Source: an uncultured Chlorobiaceae bacterium (GTDB taxonomy: Bacteria; Bacteroidota; Chlorobiia; Chlorobiales; Chlorobiaceae). Taken from it: a stretch of DNA of 33,837 bases. The number at the start of each line of letters is the position of its first letter. Position 1 is the first letter of the stretch. The notes under the pieces are model-generated. The model was not told where the DNA came from, did not search any database, and saw only the letters and a program-made list of their open reading frames with translations. The DNA lies in assembly GCA_903869365.1 (NCBI GenBank), contig CAIPYV010000005.1, forward strand, positions 1-33,837. The letters are read 5' to 3'. Both the position numbers and the translations under genes were made by a program. This document shows, piece after piece, positions 9,220-17,866 of the stretch.

Positions 9220-11181
9220 TCAATCATTATCGATTTTGCTGAGGTTTTTCAGTGCAGGTGTATATCCTTGCTTGGCAGATTTACGGTACCAGGTCACAGC
9301 TTCTTTTTTATTTTTAGGAACTCCTTCTCCATCCGCATACATATCACCAAGATGGTTCTGGGCCTCAGCATCTCCATTGACAGCGGCTTTGCGGTACCAA
9401 GTTACAGCTTCTTTTTCATTTTTAGGAACACCTCTACCATATGCAAACATATCTCCTAAATTGAACTGTGCAGCTGCATATTCCTGCTCTGCGGCTTTGC
9501 GGTACCAGTTCACTGCTTCTTTTTCATCTTTAGGAACACCTTCTCCATCCGCATACATATCGCCTAAATTGTTCTGAGCATCGGCATTTCCCTGCTCTGC
9601 GGCTTTGCGGTACCAGTTCACTGCTTCTTTTTCATCTTTGGGAACACCTTCTCCATCCGCATACATATCGCCTAAATTGTTCTGAGCATCGGCATTTCCC
9701 TGTTCGGTTGCTTTCGGCTCTGCTGCTTTGCTGTACCAGTCCATAGCTTCTTTATAATTTTGAAGAAGTCCTTCTCCATCCGCATACATATCGCCTAAAT
9801 TGTTCTGAGCAGCTCCATATCCCTGATCTGCGGCTTTGCGGTACCAGTTCACTGCTTCTTTTTCATCTTTAGGAACACCTCGACCATACGCATACATATC
9901 TCCCAAATTGTTCTGAGCAGCTGCATTGTCCTTTTCTACTGCTTTGCCGTACCAGTCCACAGCTTCTTTATAATTTTTAGGAACACCTCGACCATACGCA
10001 TACATATCTCCCAAATTGTTCTGGGCATCAGCATTTTTCTGTTCTGCTGCTTGGCGATACCAGCTCACCGCTTCTTTATAATTTTGAAGAACTCCTTTTC
10101 CATTTGCATACATATTGCCTAGATTATTCTGGGCATCAGCATTTCCCTGTTCTGCGGATTTACGGTACCATTTTAACGCTTCTTTATAATTTTGAAGAAC
10201 TCCTTTTCCATTTGCATATATATTGCCTAGATTGTTCTGGGCATCGGCATTTCCCTGTTCTGCTGCTTTGCGATACGAGTTTAACGCTTCTTTATAATTT
10301 TGAAAAGCTCCTTTTTCATTGGCATACATATTGCCAAGATTATTCTGGGCATCGGCATTTCCCTGTTCTGCCGCTTTGCGGTACCAGCTCATCGCTTCTT
10401 TTTCATTTAAAAGGACGCCTTCTCCTTTTTTATACATGCTGCCAAGATAGAGCTGTGCAGCAGCATATCCTTGATCTGCGGCTTTCAGAAATAAGTGATA
10501 AGCCTGCTCATATTGTTTCGCATTATACAATTCAACTGCTTTGTTGTAATTTTGTGCATTAGTATCCGGTTCTATTATTGGTATTGATTGGGTTTGAGGT
10601 TCTTTAAGTGTAGGAACTCTATCTCTGGATTGATAAAAAAAAGTTATCAATATCCCTGATACAACAAACAGAACGACCAATCCTAATGGAAGCATTTTAG
10701 TCGCTGCAAGTTTTTTAAAAGCACGGATATATTTTATCCAGATTGGGTCTGGTCGTTCTTGATTAGGATCCGGTGGTACAGGTCTTGGTGGTTTTCCTAA
10801 AATATTTGACATATCCTCTACCAGCTTGAGGAAAGAAAAATCTGAAGTACTCCCCTTCCATTCTATGAGGTTGGCTGCTTGAGTTGACCTGAACCCCATC
10901 GGTTGATCAACTGAACTTATGAGTATTGGTATTAGTATTTGGCGTTTTAGCCCTGATTCTGCTTCCTCACGAACCCAGGTGCTTTTTATTGACACTTCAG
11001 ACCACAACACCAACATACAACGGGTGTTAGCAAGAGCATCCTCAATTACCTCGGCATATTTTTTTCCAGCTGGAATTGTGCGATCCCACCAGACAACCCA
11101 TCCCAAAGCCCCTAATGCCTTGCCCAGCTGCTGAGCCCGTTGGCGGTCTTCATGTGCATAGCTGATAAAAATATCAAACAT
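9220..11181 (-). CDS. TIR-TM-Sel1 repeat protein
   Basis: A 653-residue protein. The frame opens farther upstream with a TTG at 11232, but ATG at 11181 is preferred because it begins directly at the TIR domain, MFDIFISYAHEDR, with a GGA about 9 bases upstream. TIR spans about 1-130 (GWVVWWDRTIPAGKKY; likely catalytic acidic residue at E72/E73 in WVREEAESGL). A proline-rich linker and a membrane helix (about 164-183) follow. Then come about eleven Sel1-like repeats of 36 residues (LG-MYA-G-GV---EA--WYRKAAEQGNADAQNN). Repeats eight and nine are near-identical at DNA level. Inference: Sel1 repeats sense or scaffold a protein ligand and the TIR acts on NAD+ or makes a signal molecule. It is the first gene of the minus-strand conflict block. 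Confidence 0.85.
   Translation of the reverse strand: MFDIFISYAHEDRQRAQQLGKALGALGWVVWWDRTIPAGKKYAEVIEDALANTRCMLVLWSEVSIKSTWVREEAESGLKRQILIPILISSVDQPMGFRSTQAANLIEWKGSTSDFSFLKLVEDMSNILGKPPRPVPPDPNQERPDPIWIKYIRAFKKLAATKMLPLGLVVLFVVSGILITFFYQSRDRVPTLKEPQTQSIPIIEPDTNAQNYNKAVELYNAKQYEQAYHLFLKAADQGYAAAQLYLGSMYKKGEGVLLNEKEAMSWYRKAAEQGNADAQNNLGNMYANEKGAFQNYKEALNSYRKAAEQGNADAQNNLGNIYANGKGVLQNYKEALKWYRKSAEQGNADAQNNLGNMYANGKGVLQNYKEAVSWYRQAAEQKNADAQNNLGDMYAYGRGVPKNYKEAVDWYGKAVEKDNAAAQNNLGDMYAYGRGVPKDEKEAVNWYRKAADQGYGAAQNNLGDMYADGEGLLQNYKEAMDWYSKAAEPKATEQGNADAQNNLGDMYADGEGVPKDEKEAVNWYRKAAEQGNADAQNNLGDMYADGEGVPKDEKEAVNWYRKAAEQEYAAAQFNLGDMFAYGRGVPKNEKEAVTWYRKAAVNGDAEAQNHLGDMYADGEGVPKNKKEAVTWYRKSAKQGYTPALKNLSKIDND
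9491..9706 (-). repeat. Near-perfect 108-bp tandem repeat inside the Sel1 gene
   Basis: Bases 9491-9598 and 9599-9706 differ at only one internal base (A/G in the ATCTTTAGG/ATCTTTGGG stretch) and the last few positions. Each unit encodes one Sel1 repeat of 36 residues. The other repeats in the gene are more diverged, so this looks like a recent duplication or gene conversion. Confidence 0.8.
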
Positions 11182-11232
11182 CACTAATATCCGATTGTTA
11201 AAAAAAACAAATGAATCCTCCCAAACAAACAA

Positions 11233-11836
11233 TAAAGGTCTGAGTTTAACGTTGGTAACCTGCCCTGATCGAACTGTTAAAAGGCACTGTCCTTTTAAAC
11301 TTCCAATTTCTTTGTGAGAGTCTTCTTCTCACGATTCATGTTAACTATTCTTGCACCACCTCCGTTGTCCGTCCGGTAAATTTTTTTATGATGTGCTATA
11401 GACCAACGATTGATGCATTCTCTTAAAGTTGGAAAATACTAAATATTCTTAGAATACAAGCTATGCTCTGCGCCAGAGTCGTTCCATAAAGATGTTATCC
11501 AGTACACGACCACAAGCAAGCATCTTCGCGCATTTAGGACGGCAATAAAAACATCACAGGTGCATTGAAAACCTCTATCTGTGTTGAATATTTCTGGTAT
11601 TCCATAAACCAACAATGCTGTATTTAAACAGTCAAAAAAAATCAATTATTCAAGGTGTTCGATAAACGCTATGCGAGAAACTTACGTTCTTATCAGAAAT
11701 TTCCACTAAATAGAAGCATTTTTTTCACCCAAGGAGTGTACTGATAGGATAGTAACTTTTTCAAAACTACTTTAAATATTAATAATTATATTGCAGTGCA
11801 GATGACCTTCTTGAGCACTTTGTAACAAAAACAGAT
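11233..11836. other. Non-coding border of the conflict block
   Basis: A 600-base stretch without an intact gene. It separates the minus-strand immunity genes from the plus-strand core genes. It contains the IS3-type transposase scar listed separately. On the minus strand a short open stretch (about 11300-11385, IYRTDNGGGARIVN) has no recognised family. The promoter for the TIR-Sel1 gene should be just after 11182, but I see no clear consensus. Confidence 0.5.
11460..11640 (-). pseudogene. IS3-family transposase (OrfB, integrase core) remnant
   Basis: The minus strand reads YGIPEIFNTDRGFQCTCDVF, the core around the second catalytic Asp of IS3/IS911-type rve integrases (YG-PEI-NTDQGSQFTS--F). 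In a shifted frame it continues VLDNIFMERLWRRA, the segment with the catalytic Glu. At least one frameshift and deletion of both ends make it a scar. It marks past insertion-sequence activity at the boundary of the defence block. Confidence 0.75.
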
Positions 11837-12343
11837 ATGTATGCAGAACACCGTCAAAGAGTGTACAGAGAGATGAAACACAATCCATTAAAGAAAGTCG
11901 GGATTATTGTTTTCCTTGTGGGCCGGTATCTTTTTGCAGCGTTTTTTCTTTATGGGTTCTGGCGCAAGTTGACGAAGGGGTGGCTTTGGAGCGATCTGAT
12001 GCTGGGGTTTTTTACCCAGCGTTTTGGGGAGCTTCCTGCGGGTTCGTTTCAGGCTAACTATCTTGAGCACTTTGCCATACCGTTGGCATTTCCGATTGCG
12101 TGGATTGTTACGGTCGGAGAACTTATCATCGGTCTTTCGCTTATGGCTGGTTTTGCTGTCAGGATCAACGCAGCGTTTGCGTTATTCCTTGTGCTTAATT
12201 TTGCGGCGGGGGGCTATTACAATCTTTCCCTTCCACCATTTATGATCTTTTCGGTATTGATGATGCTGCTCCCATCAGGCCACTGGCTTGGGTTGGACAA
12301 GCAACTGCACCAGAGATACCCCGATTCCATCTGGTTCAAATAA
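11837..12343 (+). CDS. DoxX-like integral membrane protein
   Basis: A 168-residue hydrophobic protein with about four membrane helices. It shows the DoxX/SURF4-like pattern: RYLFAAFFLYGFWRKL, AWIVTVGELIIGLSLMAGF, and a final helix ending in LLPSGHWLGLDK. Family members are inner-membrane proteins of varied or unproven function, some linked to terminal oxidase subunits or thiol stress. An alternative start is the ATG at 11873 (MKHNPLKK), preceded by an AGAGAG purine run; the first 12 residues are polar and may not be translated. It lies 6 bases before the TPR gene, so they probably share a transcript. Confidence 0.75.
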   Translation: MYAEHRQRVYREMKHNPLKKVGIIVFLVGRYLFAAFFLYGFWRKLTKGWLWSDLMLGFFTQRFGELPAGSFQANYLEHFAIPLAFPIAWIVTVGELIIGLSLMAGFAVRINAAFALFLVLNFAAGGYYNLSLPPFMIFSVLMMLLPSGHWLGLDKQLHQRYPDSIWFK

Positions 12344-12349
12344 CTGAAC

Positions 12350-13177
12350 ATGCCTACCTCCAAAAATTGCTGCTCCATCCACTACCGCTGGGTTTATGTT
12401 TTTCTTCTCTTTTCGCTGACTGCACTTTTTCCTGCAATTGCTGCCAAAAAAGCAAAAAAAGCTACCATCAAACCAACTGAAACGCCAATCGAAATTGCCG
12501 ATGAGGCGTTATGGCAGATGAACTACTCAAAAGCTGATTCAATATACTCGGCAGAACTTCACAATAATCCCTGTAATGCCGATCTCCACTGGAAAATGGC
12601 CCGGCTGCAGGTGAGCCTTGGGGAGTCGTTTCCTAAGGGAAACTTCGATGCCCGTATGCTGCACTACCGTAAAGCGGCGGAATATGCCCGCACCAGTATC
12701 TCACTTGACAGCACAAATGCTAAAGGTCACACCTGGCTTGCTGCTTCACTTGGCATGATGGCTGAAAAAATAGGCACCAAGGAAAAATTAAAGCGGGGAC
12801 AGGAGATAAAACGGGAGCTTGATACCGCGCTTCGATTAAACCCGAACGATGCAACCGCGCTCTCCATACTCGGATCTTATTATCGTGAAGCCGCAAATAT
12901 CGGATGGTTTAAAAGAATGGTGGGCAACGCCTTTCTCGGTGAAGTACCGAAAGGCAATTATACCCTGGCAGAAAAAGCATTCCGAAAATCGATCAGCATT
13001 GATCCCGGAATCATAAGAAGCTACCATGAACTGGCGTTAATCTGTATTAAATCCGGTAACAAGGAGGAAGCAATCTCGCTCATGAAGACCGCGCTTGATA
13101 AACCCATTCTGATAGAGAGTGACAAGAGACGCATTGAGGAGATGCATGCACTCTTGAAACAACTTACGAAAGAGTAG
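12350..13177 (+). CDS. Exported TPR-repeat protein
   Basis: A 275-residue protein with a signal peptide (hydrophobic core VYVFLLFSLTALFPAIAA, likely cleaved before the KKAKKA stretch). Several tetratricopeptide-like helix pairs follow, such as ADLHWKMARLQVSLGES, AKGHTWLAASLGMMAEKIG, ATALSILGSYYREAANI and SYHELALICIKSGNKEEAI. It is probably periplasmic or an outer-membrane-associated scaffold; no enzyme motif is present. Its stop codon is one base from the stop of the convergent aroQ gene. Confidence 0.75.
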   Translation: MPTSKNCCSIHYRWVYVFLLFSLTALFPAIAAKKAKKATIKPTETPIEIADEALWQMNYSKADSIYSAELHNNPCNADLHWKMARLQVSLGESFPKGNFDARMLHYRKAAEYARTSISLDSTNAKGHTWLAASLGMMAEKIGTKEKLKRGQEIKRELDTALRLNPNDATALSILGSYYREAANIGWFKRMVGNAFLGEVPKGNYTLAEKAFRKSISIDPGIIRSYHELALICIKSGNKEEAISLMKTALDKPILIESDKRRIEEMHALLKQLTKE

Positions 13178-13178
13178 G

Positions 13179-13616
13179 TTACTGTTTACCGGAAAGCCCC
13201 AAAAGAGCCCTGACTCCGAGATGATAGCTGTTTGCTCCGAACCCGCTGATGACGCCGACACATACTTCTGAAATGACTGATGTGCGGCGAAACTCCTCAC
13301 GGGCATAAATATTGGAGAGATGAATCTCGACGACAGGAATCTTCACTCCGCTGATGGCATCACGGAGGGCTATCGAGTAGTGAGTGAGCGCGCCGGCATT
13401 GAGCAAGACCCCTCGGTAGCCTCCCGTGTCTTCGATATGAAAGAGTTTTTCCAGCAGTGCGCCTTCATCCTCCGATTGAAAAAATTCAAACTTCAGCTCC
13501 GGAAAACTTGCAGTCAATCCGCGATTGATATCGTTAAGGGTCTGATAACCATAAACTTCAGGTTCACGTTTTCCAAGCCTTGAAAGATTCGGGCCGTTGA
13601 GGACAAGTATTGACAT
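13179..13616 (-). CDS. aroQ: 3-dehydroquinate dehydratase, type II
   Basis: Catalyses dehydration of 3-dehydroquinate to 3-dehydroshikimate in the shikimate pathway to chorismate; cytoplasmic, normally a dodecamer. Type II signatures are all present: NGPNLSRLGKREPEVYG (with the catalytic Tyr), LNAGALTHYSIALRDAI, VEIHLSNIYAREEFRRTSVIS (His and the Arg lid). At about 145 residues it has the usual length. ATG at 13616 places the start right at the first strand (MSILVLNGPN) with GGCAGG upstream; an in-frame ATG at 13628 would add MAGA. It is the last gene of the DUF3109-rpoN-hslV-hslU string, about 20 bases after hslU. Confidence 0.95.
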   Translation of the reverse strand: MSILVLNGPNLSRLGKREPEVYGYQTLNDINRGLTASFPELKFEFFQSEDEGALLEKLFHIEDTGGYRGVLLNAGALTHYSIALRDAISGVKIPVVEIHLSNIYAREEFRRTSVISEVCVGVISGFGANSYHLGVRALLGLSGKQ

Positions 13617-13636
13617 AGCGCCTGCCATGATTGTTG

Positions 13637-15124
13637 TTAAAGGATATACTGGCTGAGATCTCTGTCGGCAACCACATGGTTCAGCTTTTCCTTCACCATG
13701 GCTTCATCAATCTCGACATGATTATCGGAAAAGTTTTCAGGGATATTGAACATCAACTCCTCAAGCAGGTTGGTCATAATGGTATGCAGCCGTCTTGCTC
13801 CGATATTTTCAACACTTTCGTTGACTCTTGCCGCTATTCTGGCAATCTCGCGAATGGATCCATCGCTGAAAGTCAGGTCAACACCTTCCGTTGCGAGGAG
13901 GGCTGAGTACTGCTTGATAAGAGCATTGTCGGGCTGCGTGAGAATCAGATAAAAATCTTCCTCCGTCAGACTTTTCAGTTCGACCCTGATAGGAAACCGG
14001 CCCTGCAGTTCGGGAATCAGATCAGAAGGCTTTGCTACATGGAAGGCGCCGGAAGCGATAAAGAGCACATGATCAGTCTTCACCATACCATGTTTGGTTG
14101 CGACATTAGAACCCTCGACAATCGGCAGAAGATCACGCTGCACACCTTCACGGCTGACATCCGGTCCTTTTCCGCCAGCACCGGACGATGGTGCGGCAAT
14201 TTTATCGATTTCATCAATGAAGACAATACCGGACTGCTCGACTTTATTGATAGCCTCTTTAATGACACTGTCCATATCGATCAGCTTCTGAACCTCTTCC
14301 TGTTCAAGAAGCTTGCGTGCTTCGGCAATGGACACTCTTCTCTTCTTGCGTTTACGAGGCAAGCCGCTGATAAGATCCTGCATAATCCCGCCTATCTCTT
14401 CCATCTGTCCGAGAGGACCGAAAATCTGCATCATTCCGCCGGGATTGTCACCCGTTGTATCCATTTCAATCAGACGATCGTCAAGCTTGCCGTTGCGAAG
14501 ACGTTCAAGCATCTTTTTGCGGCTTCGCCGGTTCACCTCAAGGGACTTGTCGTGCTCATCCGTCGAAACCTGGGGTTGAGCATCATCATCGTTCTGGTGA
14601 TCATTATCACGGGAACCGCGCGACGATCCCTGAGGAGGAAGCAGAATATCGAGCAGGCGCTCTTCAACAAGCAACGCTGCTTTTTCACGAACATCTTCAG
14701 ATCTTTCGCTTCTTACCATAGCCACGGATTGATCAACAAGATCACGAATCATCGACTCAACGTCGCGGCCAACATAGCCGACTTCAGTGAATTTCGAGGC
14801 CTCCACCTTGACAAACGGAGCTTTTGCCAGCTTGGCAAGCCTGCGGGCAATTTCGGTTTTTCCTACGCCGGTCGGGCCGATCATAATAATGTTGTTGGGC
14901 ATGATCTCATCACGAAGATCGTCACTGACATGCTGGCGGCGAAGTCTGTTGCGCAAAGCAATAGCAACAGATTTTTTAGCATCTTTCTGGCCAATGATAT
15001 ATTTATCGAGCTGCGAAACAATCTGGTTTGGAGTCAGATTACTTGCCGCTATCGAACTTTGAACACCGTTTCCGGCTTCGGGTAAAGCGAAGAGATTCCC
15101 CTCGCTGTTTGTAGTCATTTCCAT
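13637..15124 (-). CDS. hslU: ATP-dependent protease ATPase subunit HslU
   Basis: The AAA+ unfoldase of the HslUV (ClpYQ) proteasome-like protease; it forms a hexamer that feeds substrates into HslV. It has 495 residues. Visible features are [21 protein letters not shown] near the N terminus, Walker [16 protein letters not shown], the [10 protein letters not shown] pore loop, the acidic variable I-domain in the middle, Walker [12 protein letters not shown], sensor region GRFPIRVEL, and the C-terminal RRLHTIM and SQYIL tail that docks into HslV. ATG at 15124 or 15118 are both possible. It follows hslV by 35 bases. Confidence 0.97.
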   Translation of the reverse strand: MEMTTNSEGNLFALPEAGNGVQSSIAASNLTPNQIVSQLDKYIIGQKDAKKSVAIALRNRLRRQHVSDDLRDEIMPNNIIMIGPTGVGKTEIARRLAKLAKAPFVKVEASKFTEVGYVGRDVESMIRDLVDQSVAMVRSERSEDVREKAALLVEERLLDILLPPQGSSRGSRDNDHQNDDDAQPQVSTDEHDKSLEVNRRSRKKMLERLRNGKLDDRLIEMDTTGDNPGGMMQIFGPLGQMEEIGGIMQDLISGLPRKRKKRRVSIAEARKLLEQEEVQKLIDMDSVIKEAINKVEQSGIVFIDEIDKIAAPSSGAGGKGPDVSREGVQRDLLPIVEGSNVATKHGMVKTDHVLFIASGAFHVAKPSDLIPELQGRFPIRVELKSLTEEDFYLILTQPDNALIKQYSALLATEGVDLTFSDGSIREIARIAARVNESVENIGARRLHTIMTNLLEELMFNIPENFSDNHVEIDEAMVKEKLNHVVADRDLSQYIL

Positions 15125-15159
15125 ACTAAAAATTGTGAATTACAAAAATGCAATGCTGC

Positions 15160-15708
15160 TCAGACCTCTTCGATAACGATATGATCGTTGGTATAAATAC
15201 AGATATCGGCAGCTATCTTCAAACTCTCATGAACAATATCCTTGGCTGAAAGAGCCGAATGCTTCATGAGGGAACGTGCAGCCGCAAGAGCATACATACT
15301 GCCGCTGCCAATGGCGACAATACCATCCTCCGGCTCAATGACATCACCCGTTCCTGAGATGATAAGGGCTTTATCCTTGCTGACAATGGCAAGCATGGCC
15401 TCCAGACGACGGAGATATTTGTCGGTCCGCCAGTCTTTAGCGAGTTCAACAGCCGCACGATCAAGCTTGCCGTTAAACGCTTCAAGCTTTTCTTCAAACC
15501 GGTCAATAAGAGTCACAGCATCAGCCGTTGCTCCGGCAAAGCCAGCAATAAGTCTTCCCTGATACAATCTTCTGATTTTCCGGGTGGATTGCTTGAGAAT
15601 TGTATTTCCCAAGGTCATCTGGCCATCACTGCCAAGCGCTGCCTTGCCATCTCGTATAACACCGATAACCGTCGTTGAACGAATCAGTGGTCTCTGATTA
15701 TTCTTCAT
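15160..15708 (-). CDS. hslV: ATP-dependent protease subunit HslV
   Basis: The peptidase of the HslUV complex, an N-terminal-nucleophile hydrolase related to proteasome beta subunits; it assembles as a double hexamer. A short propeptide ([11 protein letters not shown]) precedes the catalytic Thr of [19 protein letters not shown], then the conserved [12 protein letters not shown] and the end [14 protein letters not shown]. It has 182 residues from ATG at 15708; a TTG one codon earlier is less likely. The ATG lies 3 bases after the rpoN stop, so translation is probably coupled. Confidence 0.97.
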   Translation of the reverse strand: MKNNQRPLIRSTTVIGVIRDGKAALGSDGQMTLGNTILKQSTRKIRRLYQGRLIAGFAGATADAVTLIDRFEEKLEAFNGKLDRAAVELAKDWRTDKYLRRLEAMLAIVSKDKALIISGTGDVIEPEDGIVAIGSGSMYALAAARSLMKHSALSAKDIVHESLKIAADICIYTNDHIVIEEV

Positions 15709-15711
15709 CAA

Positions 15712-17163
15712 TTAAAATATTTTTTTTCTTAATCTTGCAACTGGAATTTGCATTTGTTCACGATATTTTGCAACCGTTCTTCGAGCAATATGCACTCCCC
15801 TTTCGATCAACATCTCCGTCATGGCGTCATCACTCAATGGATGGGCTGAATCTTCCTCCTTAATCATTTCAGTAATATACTGCCGGATAATCTTGCTCGA
15901 CAAATCATCTCCATCTTCTGTCGACAGTCCCGCACTGAAAAAATACTTTAATTCAAAAACACCGAAACGAGTCTGAACATATTTTCCATTCACGGCTCGA
16001 CTGATGGTTGATATATCAAGGCCGGTTTCAGCCGCAATGATTTTCATACCAAGGGGCACCACTCGTTCGGGGCCGAAAACAAAAAAACCATACTGTCGCT
16101 TCATCAGGGCTTCAATCACCTTTAACAGCGTCTGGCGCCGTGTTTCAATGGCACTGGTAAACTCTTTGGCCCGCTGAAGGTTCTTGCGGATAAACTGCTT
16201 TTCATCTTTTGGGCCTTTCCTGTTTTTCAGACGATCAAAATAGACATCACTGACCTTTACTGAAAGGGCGCTTCTGTCGTTCAGTACCGCGGTCAGGGCG
16301 CCATTCTCATAGCTTACAACAAAATCAGGCGTGATATAGTGACCACCTTCATCCTGAAAAATACCGGGATGGGGATCAAGGGCTGTAATAAGAGCGATGG
16401 CTGATTCGACCCTTTCATTGGGCTCCAGAAGCTTTTTGAGCAGCAATTCATAACGCCTGTGCAGAAAATCGTCAAAATGATCACGAAGAATTCTTGTTGC
16501 AACCTCATAAGTCTTTGGATCGTAGCGAGAGGCAGAAAATTCAAGCTGGACAAGAAGTCTTTCACGCAACCCCTTTACGGCAACACCCGGCGGATCAAGA
16601 AACCAGATTTTACGCAAAACCGTTTCAAGCTCTTTTTTGGTGACATCAAGACCTTCGAGCTGAAGACTGTCAATAATAACACTGTATTCCTCCGTAAAAT
16701 AACCATCACCATCCAGGTTACCGAGAATTTCAACGGCTATCATCACGTCACGTCTTCCGATTCCTTCCTGCAGAGCCAGCTGTTTCAGCAGTATTTCATG
16801 AAAACTGTCGTGCTGAACGGCCTGAAAAAATCTCTCTTTCGGACCGCTTTCATAGGCAAAACTGAGTCGTCCTTCAGTAGTTTCAACGGGAAGGGGTGCA
16901 TCGCGACTCTCCTTCAGAGAACTTTTTCTGAATCGCTCAATGGAATCGAACATGTCGTCACTCTCTTCCCGATCACCATCATCTGCAACATCGCCGGCAG
17001 TGTCCTTTCGTTCTTCAACCAGTTCCAAAAGAGGATTTTCCTGCAACTCTTCATAAATCCGCTGTTCAAGGTTCAACATAGGAAGTTGAAGGAGTTGACT
17101 GCTTAAAATCTGCTGAGCAGAGAGCAGCAGCTTTTGTTTTTGTTGAAGCCTGATTTCCGGCAT
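15712..17163 (-). CDS. rpoN: RNA polymerase sigma-54 factor
   Basis: Directs RNA polymerase to -24/-12 promoters and needs AAA+ activators. It has 483 residues. Region I is Gln/Leu-rich (LQQKQKLLLSAQQILSSQLL), followed by an acidic region II, the core-binding domain, and a C-terminal helix-turn-helix (GLDISTISRAVNGKYVQT). The diagnostic RpoN box is ARRTVAKYRE near the end. Its ATG overlaps the TAA of the upstream DUF3109 gene (TAATG). No activator gene is in the window, so its regulon cannot be inferred here. Confidence 0.97.
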   Translation of the reverse strand: MPEIRLQQKQKLLLSAQQILSSQLLQLPMLNLEQRIYEELQENPLLELVEERKDTAGDVADDGDREESDDMFDSIERFRKSSLKESRDAPLPVETTEGRLSFAYESGPKERFFQAVQHDSFHEILLKQLALQEGIGRRDVMIAVEILGNLDGDGYFTEEYSVIIDSLQLEGLDVTKKELETVLRKIWFLDPPGVAVKGLRERLLVQLEFSASRYDPKTYEVATRILRDHFDDFLHRRYELLLKKLLEPNERVESAIALITALDPHPGIFQDEGGHYITPDFVVSYENGALTAVLNDRSALSVKVSDVYFDRLKNRKGPKDEKQFIRKNLQRAKEFTSAIETRRQTLLKVIEALMKRQYGFFVFGPERVVPLGMKIIAAETGLDISTISRAVNGKYVQTRFGVFELKYFFSAGLSTEDGDDLSSKIIRQYITEMIKEEDSAHPLSDDAMTEMLIERGVHIARRTVAKYREQMQIPVARLRKKIF

Positions 17164-17735
17164 TACTTCACTGGGGAAAGATTGATAAATGCGTTCAGGC
17201 TCATAATCCAGTCAGGACCATACAGTGAACGAAGAGCTTGAGAGACATAATCAATAAGTTTTACTTGCCGTTCCCCACCCGCTTTGCGGGCAGAGCGACA
17301 CATAGAGTGCTGTTCATAAACAAGATAATCCAAACCAAACTTTTTTCTTACCCTTATCGGAAACAATCGACACGATAAGGGTTTGTCAAAACCGAGGAGA
17401 GCTTCCCGAAATGCAATCTCGATAGCACAAACGGTTATCCCGTCGCGAACACAGGTAAAAACACACTCGCGGTTATCGATGGTTCTGGTATACTGTTTTC
17501 CTTGATATATTTCTACACAGCCATGCCGGCGAATATGCTTCACACTTTTTTCCGGCAGCATCCTCAACAACTCAACCGGCAGATGCTGAAGCTGCAGGGC
17601 TTCACCTTCGGTTAACGGAGCTCCAAGTTCACCCTCAACACAGCAGGTTCCTTTACATTCATGCAGATCGCAGGAAAAAAAAGCCTGAAAAACCTCTTTG
17701 TCAACAAGAACATCACCTATAGAGACAAGCGACAT
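17163..17735 (-). CDS. DUF3109 cysteine-rich protein
   Basis: A 190-residue protein of the DUF3109 family, common in Bacteroidetes/Chlorobi. It has a cysteine cluster near the N terminus (FFSCDLHECKGTCC), then GELGAPLTEGEA, NRECVFTCVRDGITVCAIE, KPLSCRLFPIRV and a late MCR. The arrangement resembles Fe-S or zinc-binding YkgJ-type proteins, suggesting metal binding. The function is not established. It is the first gene of the five-gene minus-strand operon, its stop overlapping the rpoN start. The 131-base gap to folD is the divergent promoter region. Confidence 0.85.
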   Translation of the reverse strand: MSLVSIGDVLVDKEVFQAFFSCDLHECKGTCCVEGELGAPLTEGEALQLQHLPVELLRMLPEKSVKHIRRHGCVEIYQGKQYTRTIDNRECVFTCVRDGITVCAIEIAFREALLGFDKPLSCRLFPIRVRKKFGLDYLVYEQHSMCRSARKAGGERQVKLIDYVSQALRSLYGPDWIMSLNAFINLSPVK

Positions 17736-17866
17736 AAGGAACCATCTTTATTTGAATAAAACCAGATTTGCTGCTTCAATGAATTTTTCATAGCTATGCG
17801 CTACGTTATATTCGAAAGTCTGAACAACCCGCTGAAAGAAAAACAGGTACAACCTCTACAATCACC

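Noticed and set aside
9220-10562. Regular repeats of about 108 bases that could suggest a CRISPR or minisatellite array
   Set aside because: The spacing equals 36 codons and the minus-strand frame gives clean Sel1 repeats, so it is a coding repeat.
10104-10562. Long plus-strand open frame (152 codons) inside the Sel1 gene
   Set aside because: It is the antisense shadow of the repeat array, with a repetitive low-quality sequence and no ribosome site.
14039-15085. Plus-strand open frame of 348 codons opposite hslU
   Set aside because: It lies wholly antisense to a clearly conserved hslU and has no family resemblance.
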